Source of the DNA: Bacillota bacterium
GTDB lineage: Bacteria > Bacillota > Clostridia > Acetivibrionales > DTU013
DNA length: 18,905 bases
Assembly: GCA_023435925.1 (NCBI GenBank)
Contig: JAEZLF010000238.1
Coordinates: forward strand, 1-18,905
Direction of reading: 5' to 3'
A program made the translations under genes and the position numbers. This document shows positions 7,058 to 13,986 of the stretch, in pieces. The notes beneath the pieces were generated by a model. That model had not been told where the DNA came from. It saw only the letters and a list, made by a program, of their open reading frames with translations, and made no database searches. Numbering within the stretch: position 1 is the first letter of the stretch; the number at the start of each line of letters is the position of its first letter.

Positions 7058-8573
7058 AGTTAATTTCCTCCATACCTACTTCCATTTCGTCTTCCTCTGA
7101 CAATAAAGAACGTGACTTCACCTTATAAATCAATCCCAGCAACTGTAATGCCAACAGGGGTGTCATAGCCACTAATGCAATAATTCCAAAACCGTCCCGT
7201 ACAATATTTGCGCCGGGTATAAACTCTGCTGCTCCCTGTGCAAAAGGCAGGATAAAAACCGAAGTCATCGTTCCTGCTGCAACACCTCCGGAATCATAAG
7301 CAATGCCAACAAAGATATCCGGGACAATATAAGATAATATTATCGCAATTACCATACCCGGAAGCAGTATATGCCATAGTTGAAGTCCCGGAATCAGAAT
7401 CCGGAGCATTGACAGACCAACGGCTGCTGCGACACCCAAACACAAGGTTAACATTACCACAATTGCTTTAATGGCTCCTGCCGTATTATCTTCAATCTGA
7501 CGGGTAAGAACATGCACAGATGGTTCAGCAGGAATGGTAATCACTCCGAATATCATTCCGATGAGTATTAAGAGCCATGGCTTCTCAAATGCAGCTATTT
7601 GATAACCCACATGACGGCTGGCCTCCATGAAGCCGGTATTGATGCCTGCAAGAAAAATGACCAAACCAATATAGGTATAAAGACTCCCAACAAAAATTCG
7701 TTTCAGTTTGTATAGAGGTTGTTTGATCCATACCCGTTCAATCACTATATAGATTACTATAATAGGTAGTATTGCTATAAAAGTATCTTTCCCGCTTTGC
7801 GAAATATGTGTGAAAATTTCACTGAATAAACCATCCGTTGCAGCTATTGTTACCGGTAAGCTTCCATCAATGGGTCCCGATCCTGTCAGAATCCCCTGGA
7901 TCATTACTGCTATAATAGCCCCGGACGAAGCAATACCAAGCATACCGAACCCATCATTCTCCTCTTTTTCATTACTGCGGGTCATGCCCGAGATTCCAAC
8001 GGCCAGAGCAAGTATGAATGGTACCGAAACAGCACCTGTAGTATTTCCGGATGCATCAAAAGAAATCGCAAGAAAATCAGGCTGTGTAAAAATACCAAGC
8101 CCTAAAATAATGAGATATACAATGGTCATAAAACGATTCAAGCGGACATTCTTTAATATTCGGAATATGCCGAATGAAACCATCACACCAACCCCTACAG
8201 AGACTAGTACGACCATAAGATCCGAATGAAACCGGCCACTTGTAATTGCCTTTACTTGATTCGCCAGTATATGTAGATCAGGTTCCGCAACTGTGACGAT
8301 GAATCCAAATAAACCTCCACCTGCTAAAATCAACCAAAGCTTATTGGATTTTACCAGAACCTCGCTAATTTGCTCACCAATCGGGGTAATCGAAATGTCA
8401 ATTCCCAGCAGAAAGATTGGCATACCAATTACCATAAATAAAGTACCGATAATAAATTTAACAACAATATGCGTATCCAATGGAGTTAGTGTAAAATTTA
8501 AAATCAGAACAATGATTGTAATCGGAAGAAGTGAATATAGCACTTCTTTAAGCTTTGAAAAAACTAAGTCCAA
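7044..8573 (-). CDS. DUF1538 integral membrane protein, two fused repeats (possible cation antiporter)
   Basis: The product has 509 residues, almost entirely hydrophobic, with about 12 or more membrane segments and an acidic cytoplasmic tail (491-509). Two homologous halves are visible. AEPDLHIL (96-103) pairs with AEPSVHVL (349-356). ISFDASGNTTGAVSVPF (170-186) pairs with IAYDSGGVAAGTMTSVF (424-440). DGFGMLG (207-213) pairs with DGFGIIA (460-466). Such inverted or tandem halves are common in secondary transporters. From memory, paired DUF1538 proteins (UmpAB) of a Halomonas were reported as a Na+(Li+,K+)/H+ antiporter; here both units sit in one chain. Whether this protein moves the same ions is inference. 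The start is TTG at 8573, with AGAGAGG about 11 bases upstream; a stop further upstream in this frame leaves no ATG alternative there. It is the first gene of the operon with the PII-like genes. Confidence 0.85.
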   Translation of the reverse strand: MDLVFSKLKEVLYSLLPITIIVLILNFTLTPLDTHIVVKFIIGTLFMVIGMPIFLLGIDISITPIGEQISEVLVKSNKLWLILAGGGLFGFIVTVAEPDLHILANQVKAITSGRFHSDLMVVLVSVGVGVMVSFGIFRILKNVRLNRFMTIVYLIILGLGIFTQPDFLAISFDASGNTTGAVSVPFILALAVGISGMTRSNEKEENDGFGMLGIASSGAIIAVMIQGILTGSGPIDGSLPVTIAATDGLFSEIFTHISQSGKDTFIAILPIIVIYIVIERVWIKQPLYKLKRIFVGSLYTYIGLVIFLAGINTGFMEASRHVGYQIAAFEKPWLLILIGMIFGVITIPAEPSVHVLTRQIEDNTAGAIKAIVVMLTLCLGVAAAVGLSMLRILIPGLQLWHILLPGMVIAIILSYIVPDIFVGIAYDSGGVAAGTMTSVFILPFAQGAAEFIPGANIVRDGFGIIALVAMTPLLALQLLGLIYKVKSRSLLSEEDEMEVGMEEINYDEP

Positions 8574-8771
8574 ATATCGTTCATCCTCTCTGAGTTTGTG
8601 GTAACCTTAATTATGACTTTCTGCATCACTCCCCAATCATAAATCCTTTCAGTTCATGCAAGCGGCAAGGGAATATGCTTCAGTTTATCCTCCATTGCCT
8701 ATTATATGATAACATAGGCAATCGAAAAAGGCCACGTGAGGATCGTGTTTGCTTATTAGCAGATACAATAG
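8574..8771. other. Leader region upstream of the DUF1538 gene
   Basis: No intact gene is seen. On the minus strand it holds the inverted repeat with TATAAT and then a leader of about 120 nt. I recognise no known riboswitch in that leader. A plus-strand frame reads GNMLQFILHCLLYDNIG and continues to a stop at about 8801; this may be an eroded part of the regulator relic next to it, but I cannot assign it. Confidence 0.4.
8694..8722 (-). promoter_or_regulatory. Inverted repeat enclosing a perfect -10 box; candidate control site of the DUF1538 operon
   Basis: ATTGCCTAT (8694-8702) and ATAGGCAAT (8714-8722) are perfect 9-base arms around an 11-base spacer. On the minus strand a perfect TATAAT lies at 8706-8701 inside this repeat, about 130 bp before the TTG start. 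No good -35 is present at 17 bases (T-rich only), which would fit an activator-dependent promoter. It could instead be an RNA hairpin near the 5' end. Confidence 0.45.
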
Positions 8772-8986
8772 ATGGTCTGGGAAGATTACTTGCTGAAATT
8801 TAATGAATTATCTGACTTGAAGCAGGATATTGCTTCGCTGTTGAGCCAGTGGATGTCGCATTTTTGGTGGGATATAACGATGCAAGGTATTTCAGCAAGG
8901 TCTTCAAAAAAAATACCGGTATGCTGCCGTCTGTCTACCAGGAAAGTAACAACCCCGAATTCATTCAGAAACAGACCGGATGTTAA
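8772..8986 (+). pseudogene. Remnant of an AraC-family (YesN-like response regulator) gene
   Basis: The plus-strand frame from about 8852 to the stop at 8984-8986 reads DVAFLVGYNDARYFSKVFKK followed by NTGMLPSVYQ. This is the unmistakable last helix-turn-helix of AraC-type regulators (consensus IAxxVGYxDxxYFxKxFKKxxGxxPxxYR). Upstream, a different frame (from 8772) reads LLKFNELSDLKQDIASLL, like the helical stretch before the DNA-binding domain in YesN-type response regulators. The roughly 60 residues carrying the first helix-turn-helix are absent and the AraC frame has stops at about 8800-8815. An internal deletion plus frameshift therefore best explains it. It is opposite in strand to all neighbours and presumably non-functional. 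Confidence 0.75.
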
Positions 8987-9011
8987 TATTTCCAAAGCTG
9001 TTGTACTCATA

Positions 9012-10490
9012 CTATGCCTGCAGCATCTCATTCAACACCTCTGATATCTGCTTGATCTCTCCAATTGCTCCCTTGATCGCAATAATATCATTGTTCTCAG
9101 ACTCAATGGCTGCCAGAACCTCTTCATTAGAAGCAGCCTGTTCCTGTGCAACTCCTGCGATATTCCCGATACTTTCCTGAGCTTGTATGAACTTCGCGAG
9201 AATGTTATTGATCATCGTGTTTTCTATTTCCAATAATCCAAAGGTTTCGGCAATTGCATTTTCTACGTCTTTAAAATATTCACTAACCTCATTCAGTATT
9301 CTATTGCCGTCAATGACTGCCTGATCTCCCTGGCTGACTTTATCCACCGCTGTTACAGAGTTAACTGATATCACGCCGGTTATATCCTGAATATTTTTCA
9401 CTGTATTTGCGCTTTGTTCAGCTAGCTTACGAACCTCATCGGCTACTACAGCAAAACCCTTGCCATGCTCACCCGCTCTGGCTGATTCAATGGAAGCATT
9501 CAAGGACAGCATGTTCGTCTGTGCGGAAATCTGTGTAATTCCCTCCAGCGATTGATTAATATTTCCGATACTGGACTGCAGCTCGTTTACCGTAATTAAA
9601 GCGGCACGAACCGCCTGATTGATTGTCTTCATCTGAAGCATCATGCTTTGGATCTTTTCGGACCCCCTGGCTACCTTCTGTGAAATCAGGTCGGAGTTCA
9701 TCGTAATCTTTCCAGATATGTCTCTAGTACTATTCACTTCGTTCATTGCCTCCGACATACTTGCACTGATTTCATTCACACTTCCGGCTTGATACTCAAT
9801 ACCTTTTGCTATCTCATTCATCGCACCTGCGGACTCCTTGCTGGACTCCACAATAGAATTCATATTCGCATCGACCATTGTTACATTTTTAATCAGTGTA
9901 TCGGAGGATTCCTCTACCCTCTCAAAGGTTGCCCGGAGCTTTGTTACCAGCTTGTTAACCTCATCCTCCTTTGCTGTTGCCTTCATGATGATCTGGCTGC
10001 CCCATTTATTTGAGAAATAGATTACCAGAAACATACTGTTGATCATTAACAGGGAAGATAAGAGAAAACTGAAGGGGCGTTCCTGTCCGAACAAAATGAC
10101 ACTGTTGATATTGAATAGAACGAGGTACAGAGCATTCAGAATGATAGCATAGGAAACCAAAAGCTTGGACGAATAATAAAAACACAGTAAAACGATCGAT
10201 GCCGAAATCGTAAAGTTCGTTCCTTGGTCCGTCGGATCTTCAATCAGTGTCATGACAGACGCAGCCAAGATGGTCAGGCTATAAATAAAACCCTTTATCC
10301 TGCTTGGTATCGGTATAAAAAAAAGGATAGTCACTACAATGATTACAGCAAATACCGGCACTGACAGTTCCATTCCTTCCGAAAAGCCTCTTCCTGAAAA
10401 ATTGTAGAACAAAGTGAGAATACACACCGCAATGATAATACAGGTACACACCAGATCTGCTTTCTTAAAATTATAAACGCCTGAACTCAT
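9012..10490 (-). CDS. Methyl-accepting chemotaxis protein, six membrane helices, no evident HAMP
   Basis: The product is a chemoreceptor of 492 residues from the chosen ATG. The N-terminal 165 residues hold about six hydrophobic helices with short connections and no extracytoplasmic sensor domain. A long coiled-coil signalling domain (about 175-490) follows directly; I see no HAMP domain. The conserved cytoplasmic hairpin tip reads ASIESARAGEHGKGFAVVAD (332-351), where CheA/CheW would dock. The upstream in-frame ATG at 10514 lacks a ribosome binding site, whereas ATG 10490 has AAGGGG eight bases ahead, so the shorter form is preferred. The signal is unknown. With the sensing part inside the membrane it may respond to membrane state, energy level or a lipophilic compound. 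No che genes are adjacent, so it is an orphan receptor with its own promoter. Confidence 0.93.
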   Translation of the reverse strand: MSSGVYNFKKADLVCTCIIIAVCILTLFYNFSGRGFSEGMELSVPVFAVIIVVTILFFIPIPSRIKGFIYSLTILAASVMTLIEDPTDQGTNFTISASIVLLCFYYSSKLLVSYAIILNALYLVLFNINSVILFGQERPFSFLLSSLLMINSMFLVIYFSNKWGSQIIMKATAKEDEVNKLVTKLRATFERVEESSDTLIKNVTMVDANMNSIVESSKESAGAMNEIAKGIEYQAGSVNEISASMSEAMNEVNSTRDISGKITMNSDLISQKVARGSEKIQSMMLQMKTINQAVRAALITVNELQSSIGNINQSLEGITQISAQTNMLSLNASIESARAGEHGKGFAVVADEVRKLAEQSANTVKNIQDITGVISVNSVTAVDKVSQGDQAVIDGNRILNEVSEYFKDVENAIAETFGLLEIENTMINNILAKFIQAQESIGNIAGVAQEQAASNEEVLAAIESENNDIIAIKGAIGEIKQISEVLNEMLQA

Positions 10491-10550
10491 AAATCGATCC
10501 CCTTTTTTAATCATTTTGTCCGCTGATCAAGAAAAAGCTCATCCACCTTT

Positions 10551-10579
10551 ATTTTATTCTCAATATTGTATCATTTCAA
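10551..10579 (-). promoter_or_regulatory. Sigma-A-like promoter of the chemoreceptor gene
   Basis: Minus strand TTGAAA (10579-10574), 17-base spacer, TAAAAT (10556-10551), about 60 bp before the ATG at 10490. No sigma-D-type motility promoter was seen, so expression may not follow the flagellar cascade. Confidence 0.65.
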
Positions 10580-10660
10580 TAACTTTATCCATAATTGGTA
10601 ATTAAATTACACATTATGTTAACGATGTTCCGGTTCATGGCCGGCTTGAATTACGGCCTC

Positions 10661-13330
10661 CTACGGTTTGTAAATTTCTTCCATCTGGCGCCTGGACTCA
10701 GCTGATAGAGCATCTTTCAGATAATTACGATCTACAGTCTGTTTTTCCTGGTAGGTCTGCATGACTCTTTTATTAACCCATTCAATTTCTTTCTTTAGTT
10801 CCCCGGCGGATAACACAGCGCAGCCTGTCCCCCTGATAATGATCTGCTGCAAACCGTCTGACGTTGCAACCGTAATATTATATTTTCTCTGGTTATCATG
10901 GGCAAATTTTTCAATAAAATGGTCCGCCGTTTGTGCCTCTCTGGTATATACCACATGAATATTATCGTAGTCTATGATCTCTTCACTATGCCCCTGTACG
11001 CGGTATGCATCAAATACTGCGATAATCTGACAGTTACGGATACCCTGATATTTACTTAGTATATCCAGCAGTTTCGTTCTCGCGCCGTCCATGTTGTCTT
11101 CAGCAAGCTCTTTCAGTTCAGGCCATGCAAAGATCACGTTATAGCCGTCTACAAGAAGATATTCTTCTTTTGTTTCTTCGGCCTTTTTAACTTCTTTCGT
11201 ATTTGCAAGCCTATCCACATAAATAGGCTGTTTATAGACAGTTCCAGCAGTCATTTTTCGTTTTTTCCAGCCGGATTTTTTCCCTTGATTTGCATTATAG
11301 GTTTGATTATAGATTCTGTCGACCTCCTCCGGATCAAGCCATCTCTGTGCCGTATAGGAAGCTTGATTCACTGCTGCATTTCCGGAAGCTTCGTCCTTTT
11401 TTTGAAAGATGCTCTCCACATGCATATGGCTCTTTACCTCATCCCAATTTACTGAAAAGCCGGCACCATTTGCACAAAATACAGAACCCGTTGGATTTGC
11501 CGCGTCTCTTTCGGAATCATATCCCACCATTTCTAAAACCTCTTGCGTATTATGACAGGGTTCATACCCCCCCAGGCTGTAAAATATTCTGCCAAACCCT
11601 TTAGAATAGGCCGTTACAACCATTTGATAATTTTTCATGGTAGCAACCGGGGCGCTTCCTGTAAGAACTGCCGTTCCATTTTCTATTTGTGAAATACGGC
11701 ATGTCCCATGCATTCTCTCAATGTCAGTCATAGCACGGCCTGCCATTGTCTCAGGAAGCTCCAGCTGAAAGTTATAATATGGTTCCAGCAATATGGACTC
11801 CGCTTCCTTTAACCCTTGCCGGACCGCACGATAGGTGGCCTCCCTGAAGTCTCCGCCTTCCGTATGCTTATTGTGCGCACGGCCTGATACTAAAGTAATT
11901 TTCATATCGGTAATCGCCGACCCGGTAAGAACCCCTTTATGAGTCTTCTCCTGTAAGTGCGTCATAATAAGTCTTTGCCAGCTTTTCCCCAGTAAATCTT
12001 CACTGCAATCTGATTTAAACTGAAGACCGCTTCCGCGCTTACCCGGCTCTAACAGCAGGTGAACCTCCGCATAATGCCGTAAGGGTTCAAAGTGGCCTAC
12101 TCCCTCTACAACATTTGCAATGGTTTCTTTATAAACAATCCTCCCAAAATCAAAGGCTACATCAATACCAAACCGACTTAAAATGAGGCTCTTGAGTATT
12201 TCGATCTGCACCTCGCCCATAATCTGGACCTGGATTTCCTTAAGCTGCTCATCCCAAACAATATGGAGTCCCGGATCCTCTTCTTCGATCTGCCGCAGCT
12301 TGGGAATTACCGCTCTTGGGTCATATCCTTCCGGAAGTAAAATTTGATAGGACAGGACAGGTTCCAGTACAGGTGTGTTTGAAGCATCCTCTGACCCCAA
12401 GCCGTCGCCCGGTTTTGTTTGCGTGAGTCCTGTTACCGCACATACAGAGCCTGCTGCCGCCTCACTCACCGCTTCAAATTTCTGTCCCGAATAGTGCCGG
12501 ATTTGATTCACCTTCTCTTCCCAAATTCCATTGCTCAAAAGGTCCCGTGCCTTAAGTATACCGCCGGTAATTTTCATATGGGTAAGGCGGTTTCCCTGCA
12601 CATCTCTGGTGATTTTAAATACTTTTGCCCCAAATTCCTCCGGATAAGAAGGCAGCTGGGCATATTGAACAATACCCTTCATGAATTCCTCAATACCCTC
12701 TAGTTTCAACGCCGAACCAAAAAAGCACGGAAACACCCTACGCTCCCGGATTGCTTTCTTAACCATTGCAGCATCAAAATGGCCTATTGCCAGATAGGTC
12801 TCCATCAAACCTTCATCACACATGGCCAATTGGTCATTAAAGTCCGCTGTCTCAGCCTGCCCGAAATCAATACATCCGTCGTCCAGCTGTCTTTTTAGTT
12901 CATTCATGATTTTATCCTGGTCAGTTCCATTCTGATCCATTTTGTTAATGAATATAAAAACAGGAATCTGATAGACCTCAAGCAAATGCCACAAGGTTTT
13001 TGTATGGCCCTGTACGCCATCCGCCCCACTAATCACCAGAATGGCATAATCCAGCACCTGGAGTGTTCTCTCCATTTCGGTTGAAAAATCCACATGGCCC
13101 GGAGTATCCAATAAGGTAATTTGCATATCCGCCACTTCTATTGTGGCCTGTTTTGAGAATATTGTAATTCCTCTTGCTCTTTCGAGCTCGAAATTATCCA
13201 AATAGGCGTCCTTATTGTCCACCCTTCCTAGTTTCCTTATTTTACCATTCAAATAAAGCAAGCTCTCTGACAGTGTTGTTTTACCGGCATCTACATGTGC
13301 TAATATTCCTATGACTAAACTTTTTATCAT
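10661..13330 (-). CDS. EF-G/TetM-like translational GTPase fused to a C-terminal YacP/Rae1-type NYN nuclease domain
   Basis: 889 residues. The GTPase domain shows G1 AHVDAGKTT (11-19), G2 RGITI (53-57), G3 DTPGH (75-79, His79 catalytic) and G4 NKMD (129-132). EF-G-like domains II-V run to about residue 640. A basic linker (about 665-700, KKSGWKKRK) leads to a NYN domain at 722-865: LLVDGYN (725-731), VFDA (772-775), YTREAQTAD (795-803), VATSD (821-825). Asp728, Asp774, Asp803 and Asp825 match the acidic centre of NYN/PIN-fold RNases. In TetM the domain IV loop YSPVS displaces tetracycline; here the equivalent is GRAHNKHT (483-490), so a resistance role is doubtful. B. subtilis Rae1 (YacP) cuts mRNA in the ribosomal A site, so the fusion may be a ribosome-rescue or mRNA-cleavage factor (inference). 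AAAGGA lies ten bases before the ATG. Confidence 0.9.
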   Translation of the reverse strand: MIKSLVIGILAHVDAGKTTLSESLLYLNGKIRKLGRVDNKDAYLDNFELERARGITIFSKQATIEVADMQITLLDTPGHVDFSTEMERTLQVLDYAILVISGADGVQGHTKTLWHLLEVYQIPVFIFINKMDQNGTDQDKIMNELKRQLDDGCIDFGQAETADFNDQLAMCDEGLMETYLAIGHFDAAMVKKAIRERRVFPCFFGSALKLEGIEEFMKGIVQYAQLPSYPEEFGAKVFKITRDVQGNRLTHMKITGGILKARDLLSNGIWEEKVNQIRHYSGQKFEAVSEAAAGSVCAVTGLTQTKPGDGLGSEDASNTPVLEPVLSYQILLPEGYDPRAVIPKLRQIEEEDPGLHIVWDEQLKEIQVQIMGEVQIEILKSLILSRFGIDVAFDFGRIVYKETIANVVEGVGHFEPLRHYAEVHLLLEPGKRGSGLQFKSDCSEDLLGKSWQRLIMTHLQEKTHKGVLTGSAITDMKITLVSGRAHNKHTEGGDFREATYRAVRQGLKEAESILLEPYYNFQLELPETMAGRAMTDIERMHGTCRISQIENGTAVLTGSAPVATMKNYQMVVTAYSKGFGRIFYSLGGYEPCHNTQEVLEMVGYDSERDAANPTGSVFCANGAGFSVNWDEVKSHMHVESIFQKKDEASGNAAVNQASYTAQRWLDPEEVDRIYNQTYNANQGKKSGWKKRKMTAGTVYKQPIYVDRLANTKEVKKAEETKEEYLLVDGYNVIFAWPELKELAEDNMDGARTKLLDILSKYQGIRNCQIIAVFDAYRVQGHSEEIIDYDNIHVVYTREAQTADHFIEKFAHDNQRKYNITVATSDGLQQIIIRGTGCAVLSAGELKKEIEWVNKRVMQTYQEKQTVDRNYLKDALSAESRRQMEEIYKP

Positions 13331-13370
13331 CTATTTAAAATCCTTTGTTATCGATATCCACATCATTTTA

Positions 13371-13379
13371 ATGATACCA
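13371..13379 (-). promoter_or_regulatory. Candidate extended -10 promoter of the GTPase-NYN gene
   Basis: Minus strand TGGTATCAT (13379-13371): TG-N followed by TATCAT, one mismatch to TATAAT, about 40 bp before the ATG. The -35 region is only T-rich. The site lies just downstream of the sugar-operon terminator, consistent with an independent transcript. Confidence 0.4.
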
Positions 13380-13402
13380 GAAAACAGGACGGACAAAAAG
13401 GC

Positions 13403-13443
13403 AAAAAAAACTACTAAATACATTCATTTAAATAATTAGCAGT
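13403..13443 (-). terminator. Intrinsic terminator after rbsD, possibly bidirectional
   Basis: Minus strand ACTGCTAA and TTAGTAGT pair over eight positions (one G-T) around an A/T-rich loop of 18 bases and are followed by eight T. The plus-strand reading also ends in six T. The stem is AT-rich, so efficiency is uncertain, but it closes the sugar operon before the GTPase gene. Confidence 0.6.
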
Positions 13444-13489
13444 TTTTTGCGGGAAGGCTTAAAGCAATCTATCTCCGGTAAAATATGTT

Positions 13490-13900
13490 CTACTCTTCCG
13501 CACTGGAGAAAGCTACCCCAGACTGGAGGATAATATTAGCATATGGCATACACTCACCTGTCCTAACAACGGCCTTACAACTCTTGGTAATTTCTTTGAA
13601 TTCCGAATGAGGAACAAAATTGATCTTCACGGAACTAAATCGGCGGGTCATTTCTTTATATAAATCCGGATTTTTCGTAATCATTTCAGAAGCAAGCGTC
13701 ACCTCTTCTATCTCAAGTTCATAGAGAATGGTTTCAAGAACATCAAGGAAGGACGGCAAGCCCCGTTTCACTGCTAGATCTATTCTTTTGGAAGAGTCGG
13801 GTACCGGCAGTCCGGCATCACCGACCGCTATCTTATCTGTGTGTCCCATCATGGCAATCACAGCTGACAATTCTGAATTCAATAGTTTTGTTTTTTTCAT
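13490..13900 (-). CDS. rbsD: RbsD/FucU family sugar mutarotase (D-ribose pyranase type)
   Basis: 136 residues, the family's usual length. The N-terminus LLNSELSAVIAMMGHTDKIA carries the catalytic His20; the sequence continues GDAGLPVP with Asp28. The conserved C-terminal stretch is VRTGECMPYANIIL with Tyr120 and Asn122. RbsD interconverts beta-pyranose and beta-furanose forms of ribose (FucU acts on fucose), preparing the sugar for a kinase as it leaves the importer. The segment RTGECMPYANI and overall length favour RbsD over FucU, but the exact sugar is not certain. The gene follows the ATPase gene by 86 bp with a modest AGGG ribosome binding site and is last in the operon. No ribokinase gene is adjacent. 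Confidence 0.9.
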   Translation of the reverse strand: MKKTKLLNSELSAVIAMMGHTDKIAVGDAGLPVPDSSKRIDLAVKRGLPSFLDVLETILYELEIEEVTLASEMITKNPDLYKEMTRRFSSVKINFVPHSEFKEITKSCKAVVRTGECMPYANIILQSGVAFSSAEE

Positions 13901-13986
13901 CTGTTATCCCTACAATTCTTTTCTAAATTGTTTCTTCTGCTGCCATAGCAAAGCAAATATGGTTCATTGTTAAATACTGCTATCGC

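Noticed and set aside
8786..9031. Minus-strand open frame of 81 codons beside the chemoreceptor
   Set aside because: It is antisense to the AraC relic, has no convincing ribosome binding site and resembles no family I know.
10620..10660. Possible terminator after the GTPase-NYN gene
   Set aside because: Only a 4-base CCGG...CCGG pairing is seen and no T run follows.
10661..13330. Tetracycline resistance gene (tetM/tetO)
   Set aside because: The GTPase body is similar, but the domain IV loop required for drug release is different and the protein carries an extra NYN domain. Called as a translational GTPase fusion instead.
13901..13986. ATAGCA...TGCTAT pairing between the ATPase and rbsD genes
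   Set aside because: Six-base arms with a long loop and no T-tail; the start of rbsD close by suggests simple read-through.
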